Source of the DNA: Deltaproteobacteria bacterium
Lineage (GTDB): Bacteria; Desulfobacterota; Desulfomonilia; UBA1062
Assembly (NCBI GenBank): GCA_018436855.1
Contig: JAHDKO010000002.1
Span: 1-64,000, forward strand
Direction of reading: 5' to 3'
DNA length: 64,000 nt
The notes beneath the pieces are model-generated. The model saw only the letters and a program-made list of their open reading frames with translations. It was not told where the DNA came from and made no database searches. The position numbers and the translations under genes are program-made. Positions 52,527 through 62,057 of this stretch are shown here, one piece after another (within the stretch, counting starts at the first letter, position 1; each line of letters opens with the position of its first letter).

Positions 52527-53186
52527 ATTGCATGACTTGAGGAATCAGAGGGTCAAGCGGCCTCGGCAGTGCAATCCCGCCGAGGCCGTCCCCGCCCCCG
52601 ACGAGAACGCCGCGGCCCTGTATATATTCCCGCGCAGTGGCTGCGGCGACAAACGCGTCCAGCATGTCTTTGGGCCCGAGGCTGAAGCAGTTGAGCATGA
52701 TTTCGAGGCGAAATCCGGCTGGTGCAGTTGACGGTACGATGCGCTCGGGAACACCTCGACGGTCCGGAACAGGCTCCCCAAATGCTCGAACAGGGCAAAA
52801 CCCGTCAGCATCCATCCCGGGCATTGCTCAAGGACAGGGGTCCACTGCGGATTGGCAAGCTTATGTGCTTTGATGATGATCTCACAGTGCCGGCCGAATC
52901 CTGAGCAGCCGGCCTTCAATGGCAGCCACCGCTGTCTGCCCCCGTCCCAGTTCCATGTGCGGGGAGCGGGCAGGGGCCGGCGAGGGGCGTCGATGCCTGC
53001 AATGATTTCTTCCGGACAGAGAGCGTGGCGTATCAGGAGGCTTTCCACGCGGCAACGGACATCTTCCGGATTCCCGGAACGGAGCCAGAGGGCATCGAGC
53101 GGTTGACCGCCCCGACCCATCAATGCAACTGCGAGTCCTCGTTTTTCGGAGACATCGATCCCCATGAAGGCTGATAGCTCGTTCAT
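52513..53186 (-). pseudogene. DUF429 protein, frameshifted
   Basis: The N-terminal half (53186 to about 52720) encodes a normal DUF429 start (FMGIDVSEKRGLAVALM, GIDAPRRPLP, EVFPSASYR). The expected C-terminal half (GPKDMLDAFVAAATAREY, GRGVLVGGGDGLGGIALPRP) is encoded in a different frame ending at 52513. The switch falls near 52705-52725 and needs a one-base change (a -1 or +2 shift). I saw no slippery heptamer, so this is a frameshift mutation or sequencing error. DUF429 is a predicted RNase-H-fold nuclease. Confidence 0.7.
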
Positions 53187-53330
53187 GTTTGTCTCATATC
53201 AGATGCCCACGGCCGCAGGCATCTGAAAAACAACCGGTCCGGCTGTTCCCTGTGCATGTCTCGTGCATCCATTCCCATACATGACGATTCTTTTTCATTT
53301 ATTCGAAAGGATGTGATAGTTAAGCACCAT

Positions 53331-54236
53331 ATGATCTTAAGGACACCATTTCTATCGATAATGCTGCTCACAGCCTTGATCCTTGTACAGGGATGCAATG
53401 GCGGCGGCAGCGGGCACGACCCTGCAGCACCGCATGACCCAAGGCCGTCCCCCGCGAACGGGGCCGTGATCATCAACCACGAATGCACCAGCCTCGACGC
53501 CATCCCCGTCGAATGGATCGAGGCAGCAAAGGCGGACCTGCACATCGCCTACGGGCACACCTCTCACGGAAGTCAGCTCACCACGGGCATGACAGGGCTG
53601 GTGTCTTTCAAGGGCAGCCTGTATGCCTTTAGCAGTGGAGGAACGGGAGGTGCCCTCGATCTGAGGGACAATCCGTTCTCAGGGGCATACGATCTGGGAA
53701 ACCCGAACCGGACCGCCTGGGCACAGGCCACGAGAGACTACCTCGAGTCGCATCCGGAAGTGAACGTGATCATCTGGTCATGGTGCGGGCAGGCAGACAC
53801 GAGCGCGGAGAACATCGATCTCTACCTCTCGCTCATGGACGATCTCGAGACCGATTATCCCGATGTCCAGTTCGTCTACATGACCGGCCATCTCAACGGA
53901 ACGGGCCTGACCGGGAACCTCCACCTGCGTAACGACCAGATACGGGATTTCTGCATGCAGAACGGGAAGGTCCTGTACGATTTCGAGGACATCGAGAGCT
54001 ATGACCCCGACGGCGTTAATTACGGCGACAAGAATCCGACCGATGCCTGCGACTATGATTCCGACAACAACGGCTCGAAGGACCGAAACTGGGCCCTCGA
54101 CTGGCAGGCATCCCACACCGAAGGCGTTGACTGGTATGACTGCGCTGCCGCACACTCCCACCCCCTGAACGCAAACCAGAAGGCGTACGCCGCGTGGCGG
54201 CTCTGGGCAAGACTGGCAGGCTGGGACGGGCAGTAA
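53331..54236 (+). CDS. Secreted lipoprotein of unknown function with GHTSHGSQL motif
   Basis: About 301 aa. Signal with lipobox LVQGC (near residue 18) followed by a Gly/Ser/Pro-rich linker, so it is probably anchored outside. The globular part begins VIINHECTSLDAIPVEWI and has AYGHTSHGSQLTTGMTGL, NVIIWSWCGQADT, FVYMTGHLNG, then a Asp/Asn-rich stretch (about 215-250) and a C-terminal HSHPLNANQKAYAAWRLWARL. Conserved His, Asp and Ser residues hint at a hydrolase, possibly SGNH-like, but I do not recognise the family. Start at ATG 53331 is uncertain; no good ribosome-binding site is visible. Confidence 0.6.
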   Translation: MILRTPFLSIMLLTALILVQGCNGGGSGHDPAAPHDPRPSPANGAVIINHECTSLDAIPVEWIEAAKADLHIAYGHTSHGSQLTTGMTGLVSFKGSLYAFSSGGTGGALDLRDNPFSGAYDLGNPNRTAWAQATRDYLESHPEVNVIIWSWCGQADTSAENIDLYLSLMDDLETDYPDVQFVYMTGHLNGTGLTGNLHLRNDQIRDFCMQNGKVLYDFEDIESYDPDGVNYGDKNPTDACDYDSDNNGSKDRNWALDWQASHTEGVDWYDCAAAHSHPLNANQKAYAAWRLWARLAGWDGQ

Positions 54237-54310
54237 GACGGAATGCATTCGATCCACGCGATCATTCACCGTCAAAAATCAATGGTATGGATTCCAAAGG
54301 AGCCATTCAC

Positions 54311-55270
54311 GTGAAAATAATCATCTTAGACGGGTATACCTTGAACCCCGGGGACCTTTCCTGGGAAAGGCTCGAAGGCCTTGGTGAAGTCACGGTTTAC
54401 GACCGTACTCCACCCGCCAGGGTAGCCGAAAGAATCGGTGGCGCCGAAATCGTCTTTACCAACAAGACCCCGGTGACACGGGAAACACTCCACCTGGTTC
54501 CTCGTGTGGAATTCATCGGCGTCCTGGCGACCGGGTACAACGTGGTGGATGTAGATGCGGCAAAAGAGCGGGGGATCGTAGTCACCAATGTTCCGACCTA
54601 TGGGACCGCCTCTGTCGCACAGTTCACCATCGCGCTTCTGCTGGAGCTGTGCCACCACGTGGGCGCGCACAGCGAACGGGTGAAAGAGGGTGCCTGGGCA
54701 CGCTGCCCTGATTTCTGCTTCTGGGATTATCCGCTGGTGGAGCTGGCGGGAAAGACCCTGGGCATTATCGGGTTCGGGAAAATCGGGCAGGCGACGGCAC
54801 GAATCGCCCAAGCCCTGGGCATGAAGGTGCTCGCCTATGACAGCTGTATGGACAAGGGCCAGGAAGAAGAGGGCCAGCGGTATGCCGGGCTGGATGAGCT
54901 CTTTGCTGCGTCGGATGTCATCAGCCTTCACTGCCCTCTGTTCGAGAGCACCCGGGGGATCGTCAACAGGGACACGATCGCGAAAATGAAGGACAGGGTA
55001 AAGATCATCAACACCTCGAGAGGTCAGCTGGTGGTGGAGGAGGACCTGGCCGAGGCGCTCAATGCCGGGAAGGTGAGCGGGGCAGCCGTGGATGTCCTGT
55101 CCTCGGAGCCGGCGAGCCCCGACAATGTGCTCCTGTCGGCAAAAAACTGCATCGTCACCCCGCACATCGCCTGGGCTCCGAAAGAATCGAGGATCAGGCT
55201 GATGGATACCGCCGTGGACAACCTTGAGAAGTATCTCGCCGGCGTCCCTGTCAATGTGGTGAACCCCTGA
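54311..55270 (+). CDS. D-2-hydroxyacid dehydrogenase (NAD-dependent)
   Basis: 319 aa. NAD(P)-binding motif GIIGFGKIGQATARIAQALG, catalytic Arg in INTSRGQLVVEEDL, and His in VTPHIAWAPKESR. Relatives include glycerate dehydrogenase and hydroxypyruvate reductase; the start sequence KIIILDGYTLNPGDLSW is typical of this subgroup. Start at GTG 54311 fits GGAG upstream; an in-frame ATG at 54287 is also possible. It reduces a 2-keto acid; the exact substrate is not known. Confidence 0.87.
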   Translation: MKIIILDGYTLNPGDLSWERLEGLGEVTVYDRTPPARVAERIGGAEIVFTNKTPVTRETLHLVPRVEFIGVLATGYNVVDVDAAKERGIVVTNVPTYGTASVAQFTIALLLELCHHVGAHSERVKEGAWARCPDFCFWDYPLVELAGKTLGIIGFGKIGQATARIAQALGMKVLAYDSCMDKGQEEEGQRYAGLDELFAASDVISLHCPLFESTRGIVNRDTIAKMKDRVKIINTSRGQLVVEEDLAEALNAGKVSGAAVDVLSSEPASPDNVLLSAKNCIVTPHIAWAPKESRIRLMDTAVDNLEKYLAGVPVNVVNP

Positions 55271-55314
55271 TGAACAGGCCCCATAAAATGTGAACCCGTC
55301 CCCGATTAGGGGTG

Positions 55315-55512
55315 TCACCCGGGTATGCGCTTGACCGACCTGTCTGCGATAAGGTCGTTGAGCTCCTGCAGAAGGGCCCTTTCGTGGTTGTCGATCACAC
55401 CGTCTTCGTGAGCCAGAGAGATGATCTCTTCATACTCGGAGTTCGTGATTACCTGGTCGTCGATCGCCTTCTTGATGATCTCCTCGAGCTTCTTCCCGCT
55501 TTTTGTCAGCAT
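55315..55512 (-). CDS. Small helical protein
   Basis: 65 aa, highly charged and helical: KSGKKLEEIIKKAIDDQVIT, EYEEIISLAHEDGVIDNHER, LLQELNDLIADR. The DGVIDNHE pattern recalls TerB-like acidic proteins. AAGGG is found nine bases upstream of ATG 55512, and a good promoter (55544-55572 on the minus strand) precedes it, so it is likely real. Function unknown. Confidence 0.65.
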   Translation of the reverse strand: MLTKSGKKLEEIIKKAIDDQVITNSEYEEIISLAHEDGVIDNHERALLQELNDLIADRSVKRIPG

Positions 55513-55543
55513 AGCAGACCCTTTCTGAGCGTTTTTTCTATGT

Positions 55544-55572
55544 TTTCTATCACGGGAAGGGCTCCCAGGCAA
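55544..55572 (-). promoter_or_regulatory. Promoter of the small helical protein gene
   Basis: On the minus strand, TTGCCT (55572-55567), 17 bases, TAGAAA (55549-55544). It is back to back with the aroC promoter. Confidence 0.5.
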
Positions 55573-55587
55573 CGGGATTGCAGGTTG

Positions 55588-55617
55588 TTGACAAACAGGC
55601 CGCGAATCCGTGATAAT
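55588..55617 (+). promoter_or_regulatory. Promoter of the aroC operon
   Basis: TTGACA (55588-55593), 18 bases, GATAAT (55612-55617). Expected start near 55624, with AGGAGG before ATG 55651. The leader of about 27 bases is too short for an attenuator such as that of aroF. Confidence 0.7.
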
Positions 55618-55650
55618 CCTGTACAATTGGCTTGAAAAAAAGGAGGTCGG

Positions 55651-56784
55651 ATGCTTACGTTCACTACCGCCGGAGAGTCGCACGGGAGGGGTGTTTTCGC
55701 CTTTCTCGACGGCATTCCCGCAGGACTTGAGGTAGACCGCGAGGTCATCGACGCCGACTTGGACCGGCGCCAGAAAGGCTACGGCAGGGGAGGGCGGATG
55801 TCCATCGAACAAGACCGGGTGGACGTGCTCTCGGGAATCAGGGGCGGGGTCACCCTGGGCGGCCCGGTTCTCCTGGCGGTGTGGAACAGGGACTTCGACA
55901 ACTGGAGCGAATATATGGATCCCTGGAAGATCGTGCCCGGCAGGGAGCTCTACACCCCGCGGCCCGGGCATGCCGATCTCTCGGGCGCGGCCAGGTTCCG
56001 GCACACGGACCTGCGCAATGTGCTCGAGCGCTCCAGCGCCCGTGAGACAGCGGGCAGGGTGGCGGCAGGCGGGCTGCTGAGGTGCCTGCTTGCCGCTCTG
56101 GGCATGGAGGTGCATTCCTGGGTCAGGAGCATCGGAAAGGTCGCGTTCACAGGCGAATACGACCGGGCGCTCAGGGATTCCTCCAGCGTGTTCTGCCCGG
56201 ACAGCGAAGCCACCGCTGCCATGGAGCAGCTGATCGATGAGGCCCGGGAGCAGGGCGACACGTTGGGCGGCGAGTTCAAGGTGGTGTTGAGCGGCATGCC
56301 GGCAGGCATCGGCTCGTACACCCAGTGGGATCAGCGCCTGGATACGCTCCTGTCGGCCCAGCTCATGTCAATCCCCGGAATCAAGGCGGTCCAGACCGGC
56401 ATAGGAACCGGCGCTGCCGCATTGACCGGCTCACGGATGCACGACGAGATTTTCCCGGGCACACCGAAGGGCAGAAAGACCAACCATGCAGGAGGCATCG
56501 AAGGCGGGGTATCGAACGGGCAGCCCGTTGAGGTGATCTGCAGCATGAAGCCGATACCCACCCTGAAAAAGGGCCTAAGGTCCGTTGACATCCGGAGCGG
56601 CGAGGCCGTGCAGGCAGCGTACGAGCGATCCGACTGCTGCGCCGTGCCCGCCGCGTCCGTGGTAGGGGAGGCTGCCGTGATCATCGCCGCATGCCAGGCG
56701 ATCCTGACGAGCTTCGGCCTGCCAGGCATGGCCCCTCTCGTCGAGGCCTTCGACAGCCACCGCTCCTACTGGGAGTCGCTGTGA
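55651..56784 (+). CDS. aroC: Chorismate synthase
   Basis: 377 aa. Converts EPSP to chorismate with reduced FMN. Motifs: TFTTAGESHGRGVFAFLDG at the start, RRQKGYGRGGRM, RPGHADLSGAARF-type region, ERSSARETAGRVAAGGL, and KPIPTLKKG near the end. AGGAGG precedes ATG 55651. It opens an operon of at least eight genes; its stop overlaps the next start (GTGA). Confidence 0.97.
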   Translation: MLTFTTAGESHGRGVFAFLDGIPAGLEVDREVIDADLDRRQKGYGRGGRMSIEQDRVDVLSGIRGGVTLGGPVLLAVWNRDFDNWSEYMDPWKIVPGRELYTPRPGHADLSGAARFRHTDLRNVLERSSARETAGRVAAGGLLRCLLAALGMEVHSWVRSIGKVAFTGEYDRALRDSSSVFCPDSEATAAMEQLIDEAREQGDTLGGEFKVVLSGMPAGIGSYTQWDQRLDTLLSAQLMSIPGIKAVQTGIGTGAAALTGSRMHDEIFPGTPKGRKTNHAGGIEGGVSNGQPVEVICSMKPIPTLKKGLRSVDIRSGEAVQAAYERSDCCAVPAASVVGEAAVIIAACQAILTSFGLPGMAPLVEAFDSHRSYWESL

Positions 56785-58343
56785 TCTTTCTCACCGGCTT
56801 CATGGGCTCGGGAAAAACAACGGTGGGCCTGGACCTTGCCCGCCGCATGGAAGTGCCATTTGTAGACCTGGACACGGTCATCGCCGGCAGGAGCGGGGCG
56901 TCGATTCCGGAGATCTTCCGCTGCGCGGGGGAGCAGGCGTTCCGCTCCCTTGAGGACGATGCACTGCGTGACCTTGCAGCCGAAGGCGACCCCTCCAGCG
57001 TAGTAGCCACGGGCGGGGGGCTGCCGGTGAACCCTATGAACAGAAAGCTCATGAAGGCGTGCGGCTGCATCGTGTTCCTGGAGGCATCCTTCGGAAGCCT
57101 GGAGGGACGCGTCACCGGAGACGGGAGCAGGCCCCTGTGGAGCAGCAATGCACGGAGCCTCATGCAGGAGAGGACCCCTGCCTATGAAGACGCCGACCTG
57201 GCGGTGGACACTGACGGCAGGTCGCCCGAGGAGATCTCCCGCGAGATCCTGGCGTCCCTTCCCGGGCTGCCCGGACCGGTGGGTGTGCCCCTTCCGGACA
57301 ATCCCTATCCCGTGCACATCGGCAGGGGCATCTTTGAAAAAATCCTCCCCCTGCTGAGGAGGCATGTTCATCCTGAAGGGCTCTTTGTCCTGATCGATGA
57401 AAACGTGAGGAAGCACCACGGCCGGATGGTGGAAGAGGCTCTTGAAGGCTGCCCGGCCCACCTCATGACCGTGCCTTCGGGCGAGCGGTCGAAGTCCATG
57501 GACTTTCTGAACACCGTGCTCGATGCCATGTTCTCTTTAAGGGTCAACCGGCAGTGGGTTTGCCTGGCAGTGGGAGGGGGCGTGGTGGGAGACCTTGCCG
57601 GATTCGCGGCAAGCGTCTATATGCGGGGCATCCCGGTAGTCCAGGCTGCGACCACCCTGCTGGCGCAGGTCGACTCCTCTGTCGGGGGCAAGACCGCGGT
57701 CAACCATGCCTGCGGAAAGAACCTGATCGGCACCTTTCACCAGCCCCTGATGGTCTTGAGCGACGTGGACTTTCTGGCCACCTTGAATGAGACGGAGATC
57801 CGGAGCGCCATGGCCGAGGCGGTCAAGTACGGGATCATCATGGATGCCCCGCTCTTCGACTATCTGGAGAAGGGACGGCCCTACGACTATGTCAGACTGG
57901 TCGGGATGTGCGCCAGGGACAAGGCGCGGGTAGTGGCCCGCGACGAGCGGGAAGGGGATTTGAGGCGAATCCTCAATTTCGGCCACACCCTGGGCCACGC
58001 CGTCGAGATGTCCAGCAACTACACCCTGCCTCACGGCCTGGCCGTTGCCGTGGGCATGGCGTTCGCCTCGCGGCTCTCCCATGAGCGCGGCATGTTGTCA
58101 TCCGAGAGTCTGACGCGCATCATGGATCTCATGGTACGGGAAAACCTTCTGCCCGCCGAACGCGCACTTCCTCCTGCCGGGGAGGTGGCCGAGGCGATGC
58201 AGCTCGACAAGAAGGGTACCGGCAGGGGAATCCACTTTGTATTGACACCTTCCATCGGTGGTGTTAGCGTACAAAAACTTTCTGAAATCGAAGTACTGGA
58301 GGCCTACCAGGAATTCGCTGATGGATATTCGAACAGCCTTTGA
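56781..58343 (+). CDS. aroKB: Bifunctional shikimate kinase / 3-dehydroquinate synthase (AroK-AroB fusion)
   Basis: 520 aa. Residues 1-165 are shikimate kinase (Walker A GFMGSGKTT, FVDLD, and ATGGGLP), and about 175-520 are dehydroquinate synthase (VGGGVVGDLAGFAASVYMRG, DSSVGGKTAVNH, RILNFGHTLGHAVE). The junction lies in a Pro-rich linker (about 164-180). The GTG start overlaps the aroC stop codon (GTGA). The two activities are steps 5 and 2 of the pathway. aroQ is two genes downstream; aroE and aroA are not in the window. Confidence 0.93.
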   Translation: MIFLTGFMGSGKTTVGLDLARRMEVPFVDLDTVIAGRSGASIPEIFRCAGEQAFRSLEDDALRDLAAEGDPSSVVATGGGLPVNPMNRKLMKACGCIVFLEASFGSLEGRVTGDGSRPLWSSNARSLMQERTPAYEDADLAVDTDGRSPEEISREILASLPGLPGPVGVPLPDNPYPVHIGRGIFEKILPLLRRHVHPEGLFVLIDENVRKHHGRMVEEALEGCPAHLMTVPSGERSKSMDFLNTVLDAMFSLRVNRQWVCLAVGGGVVGDLAGFAASVYMRGIPVVQAATTLLAQVDSSVGGKTAVNHACGKNLIGTFHQPLMVLSDVDFLATLNETEIRSAMAEAVKYGIIMDAPLFDYLEKGRPYDYVRLVGMCARDKARVVARDEREGDLRRILNFGHTLGHAVEMSSNYTLPHGLAVAVGMAFASRLSHERGMLSSESLTRIMDLMVRENLLPAERALPPAGEVAEAMQLDKKGTGRGIHFVLTPSIGGVSVQKLSEIEVLEAYQEFADGYSNSL

Positions 58344-58848
58344 ACAGGGAGCGTTTCTCGAGGTCGCCGATGCCGCGGCCGACGCACGGACTCCTGAAGA
58401 CCAGCTGATGGTAGGCATCTCGTTGTTTAAGATAGGCCGCGAGACCGATGCCATGAAGGTATTCCGCGAGCTCGAGGGCAGGGTGAGGGATCTTGCCCGG
58501 GCATATTATTACATGGCCCTCATCCACCGCGGCAGGGATGAGATTGATGCCGCGAAGTCGTGCATCGATCTCTATCTCCCCTTTTACCCCGATGACGACG
58601 AGGCCCTCGACCTTTTCCCGGAAGAGGAAGGAACGGGCGGCGGGATGGCTCCGCTCATGAGCGAGGCATCTCCCGAGCTCGCAAAAATCTATGCCGACCA
58701 GGGGCATTACGGGCAGGCGCTGGAAATCTACTCGCGCCTGCTGAAAGACCCTGACCCTGATCCCCAGGTGCGAAAGGAGGCAGACCGGGTGCAGACCCTG
58801 TATCTCATCAAGATCTTGGAAGGGTGGCTGGAAAGGACGCGGAAATGA
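58321..58848 (+). CDS. TPR-like protein
   Basis: 175 aa, mostly helical, with tetratricopeptide-like repeats around residues 30-85 ([45 protein letters not shown]) and 115-150 ([24 protein letters not shown]). No signal peptide. AGGAATTC upstream of ATG 58321; overlaps the AroKB end by 23 bases. The function is unknown, probably protein binding; it is locked between aroKB and aroQ by overlaps on both sides. Confidence 0.8.
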   Translation: MDIRTAFEQGAFLEVADAAADARTPEDQLMVGISLFKIGRETDAMKVFRELEGRVRDLARAYYYMALIHRGRDEIDAAKSCIDLYLPFYPDDDEALDLFPEEEGTGGGMAPLMSEASPELAKIYADQGHYGQALEIYSRLLKDPDPDPQVRKEADRVQTLYLIKILEGWLERTRK

Positions 58849-59291
58849 AGATTCTGCTGATCAACGGACCAAACCTCGACCTGCTGGGCATCCGCGAGAC
58901 TTCGCTCTACGGCCGGGTCACCTTGCCGGAGATCGAGCGGGGCGTCCAGGAAAAGGCGCGCTCCCTCGGCATGGAACTCGATGTTTTTCAGTCGAACCAT
59001 GAAGGCGGGATCATCGAAAAGATCCATGCGGCAAGAGACGCTCAGGTCAGGGGTATTCTCATCAATCCGGGAGGCTATACCCACACCTCGGTGGCGATCC
59101 GCGACGCCCTTCTGGGCGTGGACATCCCCTTTGTCGAGGTCCACATCAGCAATGTCTCGGCCCGCGAACCGTTCAGGCAGAAAAACCTGTTTTCCGACAT
59201 CGCGGCCGGCACCATCTCCGGGTTCGGCCCGTACGGCTATATCCTGGGGATAGAGGCTCTCCATGAGTTACTCCGCGCAAAGAGCCGATAG
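58845..59291 (+). CDS. aroQ: Type II 3-dehydroquinate dehydratase
   Basis: 148 aa. Catalyses 3-dehydroquinate to 3-dehydroshikimate. Motifs: [51 protein letters not shown], and [15 protein letters not shown], with the catalytic Tyr and His of the type II family. ATG 58845 overlaps the preceding stop (ATGA); its end overlaps the peptidase gene by 29 bases. Confidence 0.96.
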   Translation: MKILLINGPNLDLLGIRETSLYGRVTLPEIERGVQEKARSLGMELDVFQSNHEGGIIEKIHAARDAQVRGILINPGGYTHTSVAIRDALLGVDIPFVEVHISNVSAREPFRQKNLFSDIAAGTISGFGPYGYILGIEALHELLRAKSR

Positions 59292-60333
59292 GGCGAGGTC
59301 GTTCCTCAGGGGGCTGGACGCCATCCTGCTCTCTTCCCGCCCGAACGTCACCTATGTAAGCGGATACACCGGCTCCGACGCCCTGGCCGTGTATACCGAA
59401 TCGAGGATCGCGCTCTTCGTTGATTCGCGCAATACCATCCAGGCGCGCGAAGAGGCGAAGACCGAGGTCATCGAGATCAAGAAGCGCTGGGAAGACATTT
59501 ACGAGTATCTCCGGTCGCTGAACGTAACCACTCTGGGCATCGAGTCCGGCGTGATGGATGTCGATACCTTTCTCCAGCTCAAGGATCTGTTCAAGGATAT
59601 CGAGATGACTCCGCTGGGCGGCCAGCTCAAGTATCTGCGGGCAGTCAAGGACCCGGGCGAGCTTTCGCTGATCACAGAGGCGGTGCGGATATCCGAGACC
59701 GCACTCCAGACTGTCCTGTCGCAGGGTATTATCGGGCGCAGGGAGTCGGACGTGGCCTTCGACATCGAGTGCGAGATGAGGAGGCTCGGCGCGAGCGGCC
59801 CCTCCTTCGAGACCATCGTGGCCTCGGGGGCGCGGGCGGCCATGCCCCACGGCGCGGCATCGGAAAAGGTGATCCGGGAGAACGAGTCCGTGGTCATAGA
59901 CTACGGGTGCGTCTACAAGGGATACTGCTCGGACCAGACCATCACCGTATGCACCGGCGATCCGGGAGGCGACTTCGCGGATGCCTACCGGCACGTGTTC
60001 AAGGCCCAGACGCTGGGCATCGAGGCCCTGGGGCCCGGGGTCAAGACCGCATCCGTGGACAAGCGGGCGCGGGAGCATCTCGATACGGCGGGCTACGGCA
60101 CATACTTCGGCCACAGCCTCGGCCACGGGGTCGGCATGGAGGTTCACGAGATGCCCACGCTCTCCCCGATTTCCAGAGATACCCTGGAGGAGGGGATGGT
60201 GGTCACGATCGAACCCGGGGTCTATATTCCGGGAAAATTCGGGATACGGCTGGAAGATATGTTCGTGATAACAGATAATTCTTGCAAGCGAATTACAAAT
60301 CTTGATAAGGAAGCCATAAAATTTCTCACGTAG
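59263..60333 (+). CDS. M24 family aminopeptidase (Xaa-Pro peptidase-like)
   Basis: 356 aa. An N-terminal creatinase-like domain ([20 protein letters not shown]) and a pita-bread C-terminal domain with metal ligands in [23 protein letters not shown] (two Asp), [14 protein letters not shown] (His), IEPGVYIPG (Glu) and [10 protein letters not shown] (Glu). Placing it just before efp is a widespread order. It releases N-terminal residues before proline. Start at ATG 59263 lies inside aroQ. Confidence 0.92.
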   Translation: MSYSAQRADRARSFLRGLDAILLSSRPNVTYVSGYTGSDALAVYTESRIALFVDSRNTIQAREEAKTEVIEIKKRWEDIYEYLRSLNVTTLGIESGVMDVDTFLQLKDLFKDIEMTPLGGQLKYLRAVKDPGELSLITEAVRISETALQTVLSQGIIGRRESDVAFDIECEMRRLGASGPSFETIVASGARAAMPHGAASEKVIRENESVVIDYGCVYKGYCSDQTITVCTGDPGGDFADAYRHVFKAQTLGIEALGPGVKTASVDKRAREHLDTAGYGTYFGHSLGHGVGMEVHEMPTLSPISRDTLEEGMVVTIEPGVYIPGKFGIRLEDMFVITDNSCKRITNLDKEAIKFLT

Positions 60334-60345
60334 GGGAGAGACAGC

Positions 60346-60909
60346 ATGCAGTACTCAACCGCACAGTTCCGCAAGGGGTTGAAGATAGAGCTCGACGGCG
60401 AACCGTTCACCATCGTTGATTTCCAGCACGTCAAGCCGGGAAAGGGCGGCGCATTCGTACGCACGAAGATGAAAAGCCTGATCTCCGGCAATGTTCTCGA
60501 CAAGACCTTCCGCTCGGGCGAGAAAGTGGATGTTCCCAATCTCGAAGAGCGGAAAATGAGCTTTCTGTACCAGGACGATTCCGGGTACTGGTTCATGGAT
60601 ACCGAGACCTATGAGCAGATGAACCTCACGGAAGACCACGTGGAAGACGCCATCGGCTTCCTCAAGGAGAACGTGGAGGTCAACATCCTCTTCCACAACG
60701 GCTCGCCCATCGGTATTGATCTGCCCATGTTCATGGAGCTCGCCGTGGTGGAGACCGACCCCGGCGTGCGGGGCAACACCGCATCCGGGGGTTCCAAGCC
60801 CGCGAAGCTCGAAACCGGTATTACGGTCCAGGTCCCTCTGTTCATCAACGAGGGAGACGTGCTCAAGGTTGATACGCGCACCAAGGCGTATATCGAGAGA
60901 GTGAGCTAG
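60346..60909 (+). CDS. efp: Elongation factor P
   Basis: 187 aa. Relieves ribosome stalling at polyproline. Lys33 in KPGKGGAFVRTK is the residue that in other species carries a beta-lysine (or other) modification. No modification enzyme gene (epmA/epmB) is in the window. The three-domain layout with NVEVNILFHNGSPIGIDLP and the C-terminal VDTRTKAYIERVS is complete. GGGGAGA precedes ATG 60346. Confidence 0.97.
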   Translation: MQYSTAQFRKGLKIELDGEPFTIVDFQHVKPGKGGAFVRTKMKSLISGNVLDKTFRSGEKVDVPNLEERKMSFLYQDDSGYWFMDTETYEQMNLTEDHVEDAIGFLKENVEVNILFHNGSPIGIDLPMFMELAVVETDPGVRGNTASGGSKPAKLETGITVQVPLFINEGDVLKVDTRTKAYIERVS

Positions 60910-61319
<410 letters not shown>

Positions 61320-61323
<4 letters not shown>

Positions 61324-62057
61324 GCTCATGGCGGCTCGTCCTCGACGGCAGGCATGATTCCCGCTCGAACATGGCGCGCGACTCCGCCATGTTCCGGTCC
61401 GTGGTTTCAGGAAGTTTCTCCGGGGTGCTGCGGATCTACAACTGGTCTGAACCCGCGGTGACCTTTGGTTTTCATCAGCGATCATTCATCCCTTTCGACC
61501 CCGGGGTCGATCTTCCCCTGTTGAGACGTCCCACCGGCGGCGGCGCCGTTCTGCACGGAAACGACTTCACCTTCAGCCTTTGTGCGCCCCTGGAAGGGGC
61601 ATTTGCCAAAGGCGTTGTGGAGAGCTGCCGGGCGGTCACCAAGACGTTCGCCCAGGCCCTGAAGCGATGCGGGGTCGAGGTCGAGATGCGGGGCCAAGGC
61701 ACGGAGTTCTCTCGTGTGTGTTTCCAGCGTTCTTCTCCGGTGGAACTCTGCATCGACGGCGCCAAGATCCTGGGCCTGTCCGCCCTGCGTACCCGAAACG
61801 GCATGCTCCTCCAAGGCGTCCTGCCGCTCACCGTCGATGCAGGCCTCTCGCGCAGGGTGTTCGGGACCGAGGGCGACCCGGGCCTGAAGGGCATCCGCGA
61901 TCACGCCCCGGATTTCAAAGAAGAGGAATTCCTGGGCTGCCTAGTGGATGCGTTTGCGTCTGAGATGGATCTTTTTCTTTCTCAGCGCCATGACCACGAT
62001 GGTCAGCAGCACCACGATGATCAGCGAGAAGTATACCTGCGGCGAGAGAAACCTTGA
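61320..62057 (+). CDS. Lipoate-protein ligase/octanoyltransferase family protein
   Basis: 245 aa of the LplA/LipM/BirA-like fold. Substrate loop RRPTGGGAVLHGND, catalytic lysine in DGAKILGLSALRTRNGMLLQG. It is fused by ATGA to accB stop, suggestive of a role with lipoyl or biotinyl proteins. LipM-like octanoyltransferase and LplA-like ligase cannot be separated from sequence. The C-terminal 117 bases overlap the convergent TVP38 gene, and the last about 25 residues (HDHDGQQHHDDQ...) look like read-through sequence. Confidence 0.8.

Noticed and set aside
52705-52725. Programmed frameshift in DUF429
   Set aside because: No slippery heptamer or downstream pseudoknot pattern was seen; mutation or sequencing error is simpler.
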